Source of the DNA: Nitrospirota bacterium
GTDB lineage: Bacteria; Nitrospirota; Thermodesulfovibrionia; Thermodesulfovibrionales; JdFR-85
NCBI GenBank assembly: GCA_013151495.1
Contig: JAADIE010000081.1
Span: 1 to 46,619, forward strand
Direction: 5' to 3'
DNA length: 46,619 bases
The translations under genes and the position numbers were made by a program. This document shows positions 1-10,240 of this stretch, piece by piece (the stretch's first letter is position 1; each line of letters starts with the position of its first letter). A model generated the notes under the pieces. The model ran no database searches and was not told the origin of the DNA. It was given only the letters and a program-made list of their open reading frames with translations.

Positions 1-53
1 CGCGACGTTAATGCAGTGCTTCTACCCCAGGTGGTGGCACCGACTTAATCGCG

Positions 54-431
54 GTGTACAAGGGAGAGTATATTGCGCTTTTCAATGATAAAGAACTGCT
101 TACTAAAGAAAAGGACTCTTATGGTGCCACTCATGCAGAAGTAGGGGGGTGGTTTCTTGAAGAGGCTCTGTTGCCAGAGGAGATTGTCTTTCCGGTATAT
201 TACCATCATGACCTTGAGAAGATAGAGAAACATAAAGGAATTGCTCTGGCTGTTGCCCTTGCGGAGGCACTGGTTTCAAAGTTTAGTAGCAATACTACTT
301 CTGATGGAATATACAATGAGGAGATAGAGCAAACACTGCTTTCATTGGGGTTAAAGGAGAAGGATATTGAGGATATAGGGGAGTTAATCGAGGTAGAACA
401 GGAGAATATCAGAACCTTTTTTGGCCTGTAG
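54..431 (+). CDS. C-terminal fragment of an HDOD/HD-related domain protein (5' end missing or disrupted)
   Basis: THAEVGGWFLEEALLPEEIVFPVYYHH resembles the second half of HDOD domains. The expected HDxG motif just upstream is absent and an in-frame TAA lies at 9-11. Confidence 0.55.
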   Translation: MYKGEYIALFNDKELLTKEKDSYGATHAEVGGWFLEEALLPEEIVFPVYYHHDLEKIEKHKGIALAVALAEALVSKFSSNTTSDGIYNEEIEQTLLSLGLKEKDIEDIGELIEVEQENIRTFFGL

Positions 432-516
432 CCTTCTGATCCCTTTACATAGTTCAGGAGACAGTCCCCTTGACTAAATTTTTACCGTTATGTCTTAATT
501 TCTATACAGGTATTTT

Positions 517-2028
517 ATGCTGCTTCATCATAGATTTATAGAAACAGCAAAAAAGAAAGCTGACAAAATTGCCTTTATCGATTGTAATACCGGTAAGGAA
601 ATCTCCTATTCCAGGGCACTTATTGGTTCTCTGATCCTTTCAAATCGATTCAAAAAGTTCAGAGATGGCTTCCTTGGTATAATGCTTCCCACATCGGCTG
701 GAGCCGGGCTTTCAATCATCGCCTCATTAATGGCAGGTAAAGTGCCAGTTATGATCAACTACTCAACAGGGGCCGAGCAAAACGCCCTTTACGCAAAGCG
801 TAAATGTGATTTTCACACCATAGTGACATCAAAAAAACTTCTTGAAAAGATAGGTTGTCCTAAACTGGATGGAATGATCTTTCTTGAGGATATTATGGAC
901 AGTGTGGGGAAGATTGAAAAGATTAAGGCAGCAGCATTTTCGAAAATGCCAGCTTCAGTGATAAAGGCCCGATGTGCCAGGGCAACAGAGGATGACGATG
1001 CAGTAATACTATTTACGAGTGGAAGTGAAAAGGATCCCAAGGCTGTAGAGCTTACCCATAAAAATATCTATACAAACATAGAGGCCTTCAGCCAGGTTAT
1101 CGAACTTTCAGAGAGAGACCGAATGCTTGCAACACTGCCTTACTTTCATGTATTCGGACTTACAGTTACACTCTGGGCCCCTCTTTATCATGGAATGACA
1201 ATTATAGCCTATGCAAACCCACTTGATTTCAGGAAGGTCTGTGAGATCATAAAACAGCACAGGCCAACCATGATGGTGGGCACTCCGAGTTTCCTGTGGG
1301 GCTATCTCCGTAAATCCGAGCCCGGAGACTTCCAGAGCATCAGAATTGCTGTTACTGGTGCTGACAAATGTCCGGAGCCCTTGAGGGAAGAGTTTCTTAA
1401 AAAACATGGCCTGCAATTACTGGAAGGTTATGGCACCACAGAGACGGCCCCTGTTATTTCTGTAAATACTCCAGATGCAAACAGGCCTGGAAGTGTTGGC
1501 AGGGTGATACCAGGTGTAGAGGTACGAATAGAGGATTACGAAACAGGCCAGACATGCCCCCCGGGCAAGGTTGGACGGATCCTTGTGCGGGGGCCAAATG
1601 TTATGAAGGGGTATCTGGACGACCTTGAAGAGACCTCCATGAGGATTCGTCATGGATGGTACGACACAGGGGATATGGGCTATTTAGATGAGGATGGATT
1701 TCTCTGGCATGCGGGTAGGCTGAAGAGGTTTGTAAAAATAGGAGGTGAGATGGTCTCACTTGTCAGGGTTGAGGATGTTCTTCAGAGGTTACTGCCCGAG
1801 GATACGGACTGTTGTGTTGTGGAGGTACCAGACCCCAAAAAGGGTGCCCGGATTATAGCTGCTGTTACCAGGAAAATAGATGAAAAATCAATCCTCAAAG
1901 AGATGGCCAGGGAACTTCCAAATATTGCCCTTCCTAAGCAGTTTGTGGTTATTGAGGACCTGCCCAAGATGGGAAGTGGTAAGGTGGATTTCAGAAGGGT
2001 TACCGAGATGGTTCATGAGATGACCTGA
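517..2028 (+). CDS. AMP-dependent acyl-CoA synthetase / acyl-ACP synthetase family
   Basis: ILFTSGSEKDPKAVELTHKN, EGYGTTETAPV, YDTGDMGYLDEDGFL and GKVDFRR motifs of the AMP-binding superfamily. Confidence 0.9.
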   Translation: MLLHHRFIETAKKKADKIAFIDCNTGKEISYSRALIGSLILSNRFKKFRDGFLGIMLPTSAGAGLSIIASLMAGKVPVMINYSTGAEQNALYAKRKCDFHTIVTSKKLLEKIGCPKLDGMIFLEDIMDSVGKIEKIKAAAFSKMPASVIKARCARATEDDDAVILFTSGSEKDPKAVELTHKNIYTNIEAFSQVIELSERDRMLATLPYFHVFGLTVTLWAPLYHGMTIIAYANPLDFRKVCEIIKQHRPTMMVGTPSFLWGYLRKSEPGDFQSIRIAVTGADKCPEPLREEFLKKHGLQLLEGYGTTETAPVISVNTPDANRPGSVGRVIPGVEVRIEDYETGQTCPPGKVGRILVRGPNVMKGYLDDLEETSMRIRHGWYDTGDMGYLDEDGFLWHAGRLKRFVKIGGEMVSLVRVEDVLQRLLPEDTDCCVVEVPDPKKGARIIAAVTRKIDEKSILKEMARELPNIALPKQFVVIEDLPKMGSGKVDFRRVTEMVHEMT

Positions 2029-2100
2029 ATTTATAAATATTTTTAATCAACCCTTTCAGTTGTTTGACTAAATCCAGGGCATTATGTTATCAATATACTG

Positions 2101-2364
2101 ATGAACCCCTTTTCAGAGCTGACAAGGTTTATCAAAGAAAAGAAGGAACGGTATTATTACAGGAGACGCTTTCGTGAGCTTGAGCGGGAGCTTGAGTCGT
2201 TAAGGAAGTTTATCGAATTCAAGCTAAACAGCATGGAGAAAAACCTTAACGACAAGATAACTCAGCTCGAGTTCAGGGTACAGCAGCTCGAGGATTACAA
2301 AAAGGAGGCTGATTGCCTCTCAAAGGTTCTGGATTCCTGTGACCCGGATATTCGCAGGAATTAG
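2101..2364 (+). CDS. Small charged coiled-coil protein of unknown function
   Basis: 87 aa, rich in E/K/R/L with heptad-like pattern; located directly upstream of tRNA genes. Confidence 0.5.
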   Translation: MNPFSELTRFIKEKKERYYYRRRFRELERELESLRKFIEFKLNSMEKNLNDKITQLEFRVQQLEDYKKEADCLSKVLDSCDPDIRRN

Positions 2365-2383
2365 GCCTTATAAAATGATAAAT

Positions 2384-2459
2384 GCGGGCGTAGCTCAGCT
2401 GGTAGAGCACAACCTTGCCAAGGTTGGGGTCGCGGGTTCGAATCCCGTCGCCCGCTCCA
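2384..2459 (+). tRNA. tRNA-Gly (GCC)
   Basis: Cloverleaf GCGGGCG...CGCCCGC-T-CCA, anticodon loop CTTGCCAAG, T-arm GGTTCGAATCC, encoded CCA. Confidence 0.95.
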
Positions 2460-2469
2460 TATAATATCC

Positions 2470-2545
2470 GGCGGCGTACCCAAGCGGCTAAGGGAGAGGT
2501 CTGCAAAACCTTTATTCGCCGGTTCGAATCCGGCCGCCGCCTCCA
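2470..2545 (+). tRNA. tRNA-Cys (GCA)
   Basis: Acceptor GGCGGCG/CGCCGCC, anticodon loop CTGCAAA, T-arm GCCGGTTCGAATCCGGC, encoded CCA. Confidence 0.93.
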
Positions 2546-2602
2546 GACAAAAATTCCCACCTTACAATAATCTCAAAAAAAAGATCCATTTTAATGATTT
2601 AA

Positions 2603-4012
2603 TCAGGAAGAAAGGACTGTGTTGTTGATGTTCTGGTCGATTAGTCCAAGAGATTCAAGATAGTTGTATATGTCTTTCATGGCCTGCTTTATGGCCCTTT
2701 TCCCGTACATACCAACACCTGCATAAAAGAACTCAAGCTTTGCAAGATGCTTCAGTATGTACCGCCATGAATAGAACCTGGCCATGGCTTTAAGGGATTC
2801 TATCTGGAGGGTTACCGGATTCATGCTTTTCGGCATAAAGACCACATGATGGGCGTCGTACTTGCTCCAGTCTGTATGTAGAAGTCGTCCGTCTTCCTTC
2901 ATTTCATAGAAAAAGGGTGTTCCAGGAAGGGGGGTAAGGATCATAAACTGTACGGTGTCAATACCGAGTTTTATGGCAAAATCAGCAGTCTTTTTTATGG
3001 TATCCACATCATCGGTATCTGCTCCAAGTACGAACATCCCATGTATGTAAATGCCGTGGTCTTTTAATGCCCTTATGCATCTGATAATATCTTCGGTATC
3101 CTGTTTTTTATTGTAAGCCTCAAGGGTCTTAGGATTTATAGATTCAAACCCAATATATGTGGTGTCGCAGCCTGAATCAGCCATTAGTTTTAAAAGTTCA
3201 GGGTCTTTTGCTACATCGGTTCTGACCTGAGCTGTCCACTTTAGCTTAATTCCCTCATCAATAATACCCCTGAGGATCTCTTTGGTGCGTTTTTTGTTTG
3301 CTGCAAAGTTGTCATCTACAATAAACTTTGTTGACTTTGTTACTTCTGAAACATACTTGAACTCCTTAATTGTAGCCTCAACTGATTTAAAGCGATATTT
3401 CCTGCCAAATATCTGTATGACAGAGCAAAATTTGCAGTTATATGGACATCCCCTTGATGTGGAAACAGGATAAACATTTGTTGGCTTCCAGTTATGGACA
3501 AGTGAAAAGTCAGGCTCGGGCAGGCTGTCGAGATCTGTTATAAGTGGATGAGGAGGATTATTTATCACCCTTCCATCTGAGTCCCGATAAGAAATGCCCT
3601 TTATCTCGGAAAGGGCTGGCCTGCCTTTAGTCAGGAAATCTATGAGGGCTGGTAAACTGTAATCACCCTCACCCCTTACCACAAAGTCGGCATGCTCCAG
3701 GGCCTCTTCCGGTAAAAAAGAGGGGTGAGCACCACCAATGATAACCGGGATGCCTTTACTGCGCAGATTGTCGGCAATAGAGTATGCCCTGATGGCTGTT
3801 GAAGTGATAGTTGATATACAGACAAGATCAGAGTTTTCTATGTAAGACCAGTCTGGCTCGGAGATATCCTCAATAAAGGCCTTTACCTCAAAGCCACGCT
3901 CTTTGAGTATGGTAGAAAGCAGTACTGCACCCAGTCGAGGAATAGGAAATTTGCTGTAAATATGTGCCCCCGGCGAGCGTGCTTCAATAAATGAAATTCG
4001 TTGTACTTCCAT
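2603..4012 (-). CDS. B12-binding domain radical SAM protein
   Basis: N-terminal cobalamin-binding-like domain (VIIGGAHPSFLPEEALEHADFVVRGEGD), radical SAM CPYNCKFCSV motif. Confidence 0.9.
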   Translation of the reverse strand: MEVQRISFIEARSPGAHIYSKFPIPRLGAVLLSTILKERGFEVKAFIEDISEPDWSYIENSDLVCISTITSTAIRAYSIADNLRSKGIPVIIGGAHPSFLPEEALEHADFVVRGEGDYSLPALIDFLTKGRPALSEIKGISYRDSDGRVINNPPHPLITDLDSLPEPDFSLVHNWKPTNVYPVSTSRGCPYNCKFCSVIQIFGRKYRFKSVEATIKEFKYVSEVTKSTKFIVDDNFAANKKRTKEILRGIIDEGIKLKWTAQVRTDVAKDPELLKLMADSGCDTTYIGFESINPKTLEAYNKKQDTEDIIRCIRALKDHGIYIHGMFVLGADTDDVDTIKKTADFAIKLGIDTVQFMILTPLPGTPFFYEMKEDGRLLHTDWSKYDAHHVVFMPKSMNPVTLQIESLKAMARFYSWRYILKHLAKLEFFYAGVGMYGKRAIKQAMKDIYNYLESLGLIDQNINNTVLSS

Positions 4013-4020
4013 TTAGCTTA

Positions 4021-4050
4021 AGTATATGACATTTCAGGGTGGCTTTGCAA
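4021..4050 (-). promoter_or_regulatory. Putative sigma70 promoter for the radical SAM gene
   Basis: Minus strand TTGCAA-N18-TATACT; -10 ends 8 nt before the ATG. Confidence 0.45.
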
Positions 4051-4100
4051 CAAAAAAATAAATTCCTTTTAAAAAAGATAGGCTATAATTTTAAAGGAAT

Positions 4101-6398
4101 ATGAAAAGACTGAAAATTAAGGTAACCGGAAGAGTTCAGGGCGTTGGATTCAGACCCTTTGTTTACAACCTTGCAAAGGCCCTATCGCTTAGAGGGTATG
4201 TGTTGAACTCATCAAAAGGGGTGGTTATAGAGGTGGAGGGCAACCGGGTGGAGGAGTTTCTTCAGAGATTAAAACAATCACCACCTCCGCTTTCAGATAT
4301 CGAAAGGGTGATTGTAGAAGAGGTATCACCTGTAGGGGAGCAGGATTTCAGGATACTTGAAAGCCAGGAAGAGGGAAGCTTTACCCATGTCTCCCCGGAT
4401 GTATCTGTTTGTGAAGAATGCCTTGGGGAAATGCTTGATAAAACGGACCGGCGATACCTGTATCCCTTTATAAACTGCACAAACTGTGGCCCAAGATACT
4501 CCATTACCCTTTCACTTCCCTATGACAGGCCAAACACCACCATGAGGATCTTTAAGATGTGCCAGAAGTGCCAATCAGAATATGATGACCCCACAAACCG
4601 AAGATTCCATGCCCAGCCAAATGCGTGTCCTGAGTGTGGCCCTTCTCTTAGCTTCAGACTAATTAATAAGGCCTTTAAAAGATGTGTAGAAGAAGATCCT
4701 CTACAGAGTACCATAAACCTGTTGAACTCAGGTGCTATTGTGGCGATTAAAGGCCTGGGGGGTTTTCATATAGCCTGTGATGCCCTGAATGAAAGGGCTG
4801 TAGAGAAACTAAGGGAAAGAAAGCGTAAAAGTAACAAACCCTTTGCCCTTATGGCAGCCTCGGTGGAGATTATAAAGAGGTTTGTCCTTATGGATGACAG
4901 GGAACAGGAGCTTCTTGAGTCAAACAGGCGGCCAATCGTGCTTATGAGAAAACGACCAGGCTGTGAGATACCAGAGGTTGTGGCACCAGGGAATAGATAC
5001 CTTGGTTTCATGCTCCCCTACACACCTTTACACTATCTGCTTTTTTATAGCCCCCCTGGTTCACCTGAAAACCCCCTCTTTAAATGTCTTGTCATGACCA
5101 GTGGAAACCTGAAGGAAGAGCCAATAATACATAGAAATGATGATGCCCTGGAGAGACTGTCGGGACTTGTAGATGCCTTTTTGTTTCATAATCGAGATAT
5201 ATTTATGAGGGTGGATGATTCGGTGGTGAAAAAGGAACTCTTTATCAGAAGGGCAAGGGGGTATGTTCCAGAACCGATAGTGCTTCCAGATGATGGACCA
5301 GAAGTGCTGGCCACAGGTGCTGACCTGAAAAATACCTTTTCATTGACTAAGGAAAACTATGCTATCCTGAGTCAGCATATAGGTGATATGGAAAACTATG
5401 AAACCCTTCTTTTTTTTCAGGAGGTCCTTGAAAACCTGAAGGCCCTTTACAGGATAAAACCCATTGCTGTGGCTACAGACCTTCATCCAGGTTACCTCAG
5501 CCGTCAGTGGGCTGATAGTCAGGCCCTCCCGGTTACCTATATCCAGCACCATTATGCCCATGCAATGGCCGTAGTGGCTGAACATGGGCTTAAGGCCCCG
5601 GTTATAGGAGTGGTTTTTGATGGCACCGGTTATGGCCTTGATGGACGCATCTGGGGAGGCGAGTTTCTCTGGGTAGATACAGAGGGCTTTCAGAGGCTTG
5701 CCCACCTGGATTATCTGAGACTTCCAGGTGGTGAAATGGCTATAAAACAGCCCTGGCGTACGGCCGTGGCATTACTAAGAGGGTTGTATGCTGAGGAAAC
5801 AGAGGGGTTTTTGAAGAGACTTGGTTTTTTTGAACGAATAGATCTGAAACAGATAGAGATGGTGCTCTCGATAGCAGAAAATGAACAGTTCAGTCCATTT
5901 AGCTCAGGCGCTGGCAGGTACTTTGATGCCCTTTCTTCCATAGTATCTCTGGTTGATTTCAATACCCATGAGGCTGAGGCTCCAATGGCTCTGGAGGCAA
6001 TTACCCTTGATGGTGTGGATGAGGTATATCCTTTTGATATAAATGAAGAGACAATACCAATGGTGATAAGTCTTAGAAGATGTTTCCAGAGGGCTGTAGA
6101 TGATTATCTTCAAGATGTGGAGCTTGAAATTATAGCCACAAGGTTCCATAATACAATGGCAGCCCTTATAAGGGATACAGTGATGAGGCTTAAGAGCCGG
6201 AAAGGGGAGGTAAAAGAGGTGGTGCTTTCTGGTGGGGTTTTTCAGAATAGTTATCTTCTTTCAAAGACCTTTGAATATCTTGCTGATACAGGTTTAAAGG
6301 TCTATTTTCACAAATCCATTCCACCCAACGATGCCTGTATCTCACTTGGGCAGGCATATATACTCAGGGAAAGGTTAAAAAGGGGGATGAATGTCTGA
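4101..6398 (+). CDS. hypF: Carbamoyltransferase HypF, [NiFe] hydrogenase maturation
   Basis: Acylphosphatase domain GRVQGVGFRPFVY, paired Cys zinc motifs (CEEC/CTNC, CQKC/CPEC), YrdC-like and Kae1-like domains. Confidence 0.96.
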   Translation: MKRLKIKVTGRVQGVGFRPFVYNLAKALSLRGYVLNSSKGVVIEVEGNRVEEFLQRLKQSPPPLSDIERVIVEEVSPVGEQDFRILESQEEGSFTHVSPDVSVCEECLGEMLDKTDRRYLYPFINCTNCGPRYSITLSLPYDRPNTTMRIFKMCQKCQSEYDDPTNRRFHAQPNACPECGPSLSFRLINKAFKRCVEEDPLQSTINLLNSGAIVAIKGLGGFHIACDALNERAVEKLRERKRKSNKPFALMAASVEIIKRFVLMDDREQELLESNRRPIVLMRKRPGCEIPEVVAPGNRYLGFMLPYTPLHYLLFYSPPGSPENPLFKCLVMTSGNLKEEPIIHRNDDALERLSGLVDAFLFHNRDIFMRVDDSVVKKELFIRRARGYVPEPIVLPDDGPEVLATGADLKNTFSLTKENYAILSQHIGDMENYETLLFFQEVLENLKALYRIKPIAVATDLHPGYLSRQWADSQALPVTYIQHHYAHAMAVVAEHGLKAPVIGVVFDGTGYGLDGRIWGGEFLWVDTEGFQRLAHLDYLRLPGGEMAIKQPWRTAVALLRGLYAEETEGFLKRLGFFERIDLKQIEMVLSIAENEQFSPFSSGAGRYFDALSSIVSLVDFNTHEAEAPMALEAITLDGVDEVYPFDINEETIPMVISLRRCFQRAVDDYLQDVELEIIATRFHNTMAALIRDTVMRLKSRKGEVKEVVLSGGVFQNSYLLSKTFEYLADTGLKVYFHKSIPPNDACISLGQAYILRERLKRGMNV

Positions 6399-7455
6399 AG
6401 GAAGGCTACTCAGGGAGTATGTTAAGAGGCTTGCTCAGAGGATTGGCAGGCCGGTGAGGTTGATGGAGGTCTGTGGTACCCACACGGTGAGTATCTTCAG
6501 ACACGGCATCAGGGCCATGCTCCCTGAGGGGGTTGATCTTCTTAGTGGCCCTGGTTGTCCTGTATGTGTAACCTCCATTGAGGATATAGACTGGGCAATA
6601 GCCTTTTGTAAACAGGTTGGTGGTGTAATTGCCACCTTTGGTGATATGATGAAGGTGCCTGGTTCTGATATGAACTTCTTTCAGGCCAGAGCTGAAGGAG
6701 CTGATATCAGGTTTGTTTACTCTCCTGTTGATGCCCTTAATATTGCAGTTGAGGAACCAGATAAAGAGGTGGTATTTTTTGCTACCGGCTTTGAGACCAC
6801 CTCTCCCACTGTGGCAGCAGTGCTTAAAAGGGCACTTGATGAAAGGGTGGGGAACTTTTATATCTACTCGGTTCATAAGCTTGTACCACCAGCCCTGAAG
6901 GCACTGGTTGAGGACAAGGAGGTAAGGGTTGATGGTTTCATCCTGCCAGGGCATGTAAGCACCATAATCGGCAGCAGGGGGTATGAGTTTTTAGCAAGAC
7001 AGTACAAACTACCTGGAGTTATAACCGGCTTTTCTCCTGAGGAAATAATGCAGGGGATTGCCATGCTTCTTGAGCAGATACTTCAGGGCAGGGCCGAGAT
7101 TGAGATCCAGTATAAAAAGGTGGTAAGGCCTGAGGGTAATCCTCAGGCATTGAGGCTTTTAGAGGATGTCTTTACACTGGCCGATTCCTACTGGAGAGGT
7201 ATCGGTATGATTCCCCAGAGTGGACTGGAACCAGCCGAGCAGTATTCTGAACATGACGCAAAGCAGGCTTTCAGGCTTGAGTTTACATCAAAGCCAGAGC
7301 CACGGGGTTGTTCCTGTGGTGAGGTGCTCAGAGGTGTTAAGAAGCCAACGGACTGTCCGTTGTTCCGAAAGGTCTGTACCCCTGAACGGCCAGTTGGAGC
7401 CTGTATGGTAAGCACCGAGGGAAGTTGTGCTGCCTACTATAAGTATAGCTATTGA
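6391..7455 (+). CDS. hypD: Hydrogenase maturation protein HypD
   Basis: MEVCGTHTVSIFRHGIR, GPGCPVCVTS and FFATGFETTSPT motifs, C-terminal Cys cluster. Confidence 0.96.
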   Translation: MSEGRLLREYVKRLAQRIGRPVRLMEVCGTHTVSIFRHGIRAMLPEGVDLLSGPGCPVCVTSIEDIDWAIAFCKQVGGVIATFGDMMKVPGSDMNFFQARAEGADIRFVYSPVDALNIAVEEPDKEVVFFATGFETTSPTVAAVLKRALDERVGNFYIYSVHKLVPPALKALVEDKEVRVDGFILPGHVSTIIGSRGYEFLARQYKLPGVITGFSPEEIMQGIAMLLEQILQGRAEIEIQYKKVVRPEGNPQALRLLEDVFTLADSYWRGIGMIPQSGLEPAEQYSEHDAKQAFRLEFTSKPEPRGCSCGEVLRGVKKPTDCPLFRKVCTPERPVGACMVSTEGSCAAYYKYSY

Positions 7456-8195
7456 TTAATGGATAGCATGTTTATCTTGTGAGCCAGGCAGCCAGCGCCA
7501 AAGCCATTGTCGATGTTAACAACCGCAATGCCTGGAACACAGCTATTAAGCATAGAAAACAGGGCAGTCAACCCACCCAGTGATGTGCCATACCCTGTTG
7601 ATGTGGGCACCGCAATAATAATCTTATCTGTCAGTCCACCAACAACAGAGGGCAGGGCACCTTCCATACCAGCCACCACCACAATTACCCTTGCCCTTTG
7701 TATGGCATCTTTGTAGGCAAAGAGCCTGTGAATACCGGCAACACCGACATCATAAACCCTTTCAACCTGGCTTCCAAGAAAGGATGCAGTCAGCGAAGCC
7801 TCTTCTGCTACTGCCCTGTCAGAGGTGCCTGCAGTAAGTACCAGAACCAGTCCCTTTTTTTCGGTATCTTCACCGGCCATTATGATTCGGGAATCAGGAT
7901 AGTACCGGGCCTTTTTTATCCTTAGTTTCTTTTTTATCTCCTCATTTGCCCTGGTTATTAACAGCCGACCAGAACGTTTGTATATAAGCCTTGATATTCT
8001 TACCACATCATCAGTGCTCTTTCCTTCTGCAAAAACAACCTCTGGTATTCCCTGTCGTATATCCCTGTGATGGTCGATATGGGAGTTTTCAAGAGACTCA
8101 AAGGGAAGGTGTTTCAGCTTTTCAAAGGCCTCGTTTAAATCGAGCCTGCCCTCTGATAATGCCCTGAGAAGTTTTTTCAGGTTGTTGGCTGTCAT
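7449..8195 (-). CDS. larB: LarB-like (AIR carboxylase family) nickel pincer cofactor biosynthesis protein
   Basis: HRDIRQGIPEVVFAEGKS and VVAGMEGALPSVVGGL / VPTSTGYG / GFGAG motifs. Confidence 0.9.
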   Translation of the reverse strand: MTANNLKKLLRALSEGRLDLNEAFEKLKHLPFESLENSHIDHHRDIRQGIPEVVFAEGKSTDDVVRISRLIYKRSGRLLITRANEEIKKKLRIKKARYYPDSRIIMAGEDTEKKGLVLVLTAGTSDRAVAEEASLTASFLGSQVERVYDVGVAGIHRLFAYKDAIQRARVIVVVAGMEGALPSVVGGLTDKIIIAVPTSTGYGTSLGGLTALFSMLNSCVPGIAVVNIDNGFGAGCLAHKINMLSINQ

Positions 8196-8198
8196 GGG

Positions 8199-9179
8199 TT
8201 ACCATTTAATCAGGGCTGAGCCCCAGGTTAACCCTCCACCGAAGGCCTCAAGAAGAATATAATCGCCCTCTTTTATACGACCGGTCCTGACTGCTTCGTC
8301 AAGTGCAAGAGGTATAGAGGCAGCAGAGGTATTGCCATGACGGTCGAGGGTAAGCATAACCCTGTCCAGCCCCAATCCAAGCCGTTTTGCTGTGGCAGCA
8401 ATAATTCGGTGGTTGGCCTGATGGGGTATCAAAAGAGAAAGTTCATCGGGTTTAACGCCATTTTCCTTGAGCGTGTCGACCACAAGCCTCTCAAGTGTTC
8501 GAACCGCCACCTTGAAGGTCTCGTTGCCTCGCATCTTTATGAAATGAAGCCTTTTCTGGACGGTCTCCTTTGTTGCGGGCATTCTTGAGCCCCCTGCCGG
8601 TACATGCAGAAGGTCCCACATCGAGCCATCAGCATAGATGTTTACCGAAAGGATACCCCTTTTGCCTTTTGTCTTCTCTAAAACCACTGCTCCTGCGCCA
8701 TCGCCAAGAAGCACACAGGTGGTTCGGTCTTTCCAGTCGGTAATTCTCGATAACACCTCTGCCCCCACAACCAGCACCCTTGAGTACACACCAGAGCGAA
8801 TAAAGCTGTCTGCTACTGAAAGGGCATAGATGAAACCAGAGCATGCAGCATTAATATCGAAGGCTGGAATGTTTTTTATACCAAGTTTGTGCTGAAGTAT
8901 GCATGCTGTTGAAGGAAGAATCATATCAGGGCTTACGGTGGCTACCAGGATCAGGTCCAGTTCCTTTGGCTTGATACCAGCGGCCTTTAATGCTTCTTTC
9001 GAGGCCATAAGGGCAAGATCAGAGGCTGCCTCCTGTTTGTCGGCGATTCTTCTTTCCCTTATGCCTGTCCTCTCTCTGATCCATTCATCAGAGGTGTCAA
9101 CCATCTTTTCAAGATCAAAATTAGTCAGAACCTTCTTGGGTAAATATGAGCCGGTACCGATTATCTTTGCATGTACCAA
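8199..9179 (-). CDS. fabH: 3-oxoacyl-[ACP] synthase III
   Basis: [39 protein letters not shown] motifs. Confidence 0.96.
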   Translation of the reverse strand: MVHAKIIGTGSYLPKKVLTNFDLEKMVDTSDEWIRERTGIRERRIADKQEAASDLALMASKEALKAAGIKPKELDLILVATVSPDMILPSTACILQHKLGIKNIPAFDINAACSGFIYALSVADSFIRSGVYSRVLVVGAEVLSRITDWKDRTTCVLLGDGAGAVVLEKTKGKRGILSVNIYADGSMWDLLHVPAGGSRMPATKETVQKRLHFIKMRGNETFKVAVRTLERLVVDTLKENGVKPDELSLLIPHQANHRIIAATAKRLGLGLDRVMLTLDRHGNTSAASIPLALDEAVRTGRIKEGDYILLEAFGGGLTWGSALIKW

Positions 9180-9199
9180 TTATCCTGTTTGACCTCCTT

Positions 9200-10240
9200 T
9201 TATGTAGTCTTTACTGGTTCGGGTTGTTGCTGGGGCGAAAGGATATCCCGATATCTACTTAGTTCCTCTATGATCTTCTGGTAAAACCTCTGCTTGGCAA
9301 ACTCGTTGGCAAGTTTTATTGCATTTCTTATAGCCTTAGAGCTTGAGCGTCCGTGGCTTATTAAACAGGTGCCGTTAATACCAAGAAGCGGAGCCCCACC
9401 GTATTCGGAATAGTCGGTTTTCTTTTTAAAATTACGCAGTGCGGGTTTAAGCAACATATAGGCAATCTTTCCGGTCTTTATATCGGCAATCTCCCTTTTA
9501 AGCATCTTCATAATCGTGTCTGCCAGCCCCTCACTTACCTTCAATACAATGTTTCCTATAAAGCCGTCACACACAACCACATCTGCCACACCGACAAAGA
9601 TGTCCTTGCCCTCAATATTTCCGGCAAAGTTAATGTCGGTGTTTTTTATCAGCTTGAAGGCCTCTTTTGTCAGGAGATTTCCTTTTGTATCCTCCTCACC
9701 AATACTCAGGAGTGCAACCTTGGGATCCTCAACCCCGAGAATCCTCTTTGAAAATGCCCTTCCCATAAGGGCAAATTGAAGGAGGTTTTCGGGTTCGGTA
9801 TCCACATTTGCGCCTGCATCTATAAGGACAAACTTACCGGTAAGGGTGGGCATTGTGGTAGCTATGGCGGGTCTATGTACACCGGGAGACTTGCCAAGCA
9901 ACAGAAGGGCCGTTGCCATCACCACCCCTGAATGTCCTGCACTTACAAAGGCATCAGCCTCCTGGTTCTTCACGAGCTCAATGCCTTTTCTTATGGAAGA
10001 ATCCTTTTTTCTTCTAATAGCAGTAGAGATGTCATCATCCATCTGGACAGTCTGGGTGGTATGTAATATAGAGATCCTTTCCGGGGGGTAATGTTTCCTT
10101 TTTAACTCTTTCTGTAAAAGCTCTCTATCCCCAACAAGTACGATCTCTATATCATCTGTTTCGTTAACGGTCTCAACCGCACCTTCAACAGTGGTCCGGG
10201 GGGCATGATCTCCCCCCATTGCATCAAGGGAGATCCTCAT
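9200..10240 (-). CDS. plsX: Phosphate acyltransferase PlsX
   Basis: MRISLDAMGGDHAP start and SAGHSGVVMA motif. Confidence 0.96.
   Translation of the reverse strand: MRISLDAMGGDHAPRTTVEGAVETVNETDDIEIVLVGDRELLQKELKRKHYPPERISILHTTQTVQMDDDISTAIRRKKDSSIRKGIELVKNQEADAFVSAGHSGVVMATALLLLGKSPGVHRPAIATTMPTLTGKFVLIDAGANVDTEPENLLQFALMGRAFSKRILGVEDPKVALLSIGEEDTKGNLLTKEAFKLIKNTDINFAGNIEGKDIFVGVADVVVCDGFIGNIVLKVSEGLADTIMKMLKREIADIKTGKIAYMLLKPALRNFKKKTDYSEYGGAPLLGINGTCLISHGRSSSKAIRNAIKLANEFAKQRFYQKIIEELSRYRDILSPQQQPEPVKTT

Noticed and set aside
2273-2560. 95-aa minus-strand ORF (RRRPDSNRRIKVL...GAGDGIRTRDPNLGKVVLYQLSYARI)
   Set aside because: Antisense translation of the tRNA-Gly and tRNA-Cys genes; this peptide is a classic spurious-ORF artefact.
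6406-6954. 182-aa minus-strand ORF inside hypD
   Set aside because: Antisense to a strongly supported HypD frame; composition rich in H/T/G with no domain-like pattern.
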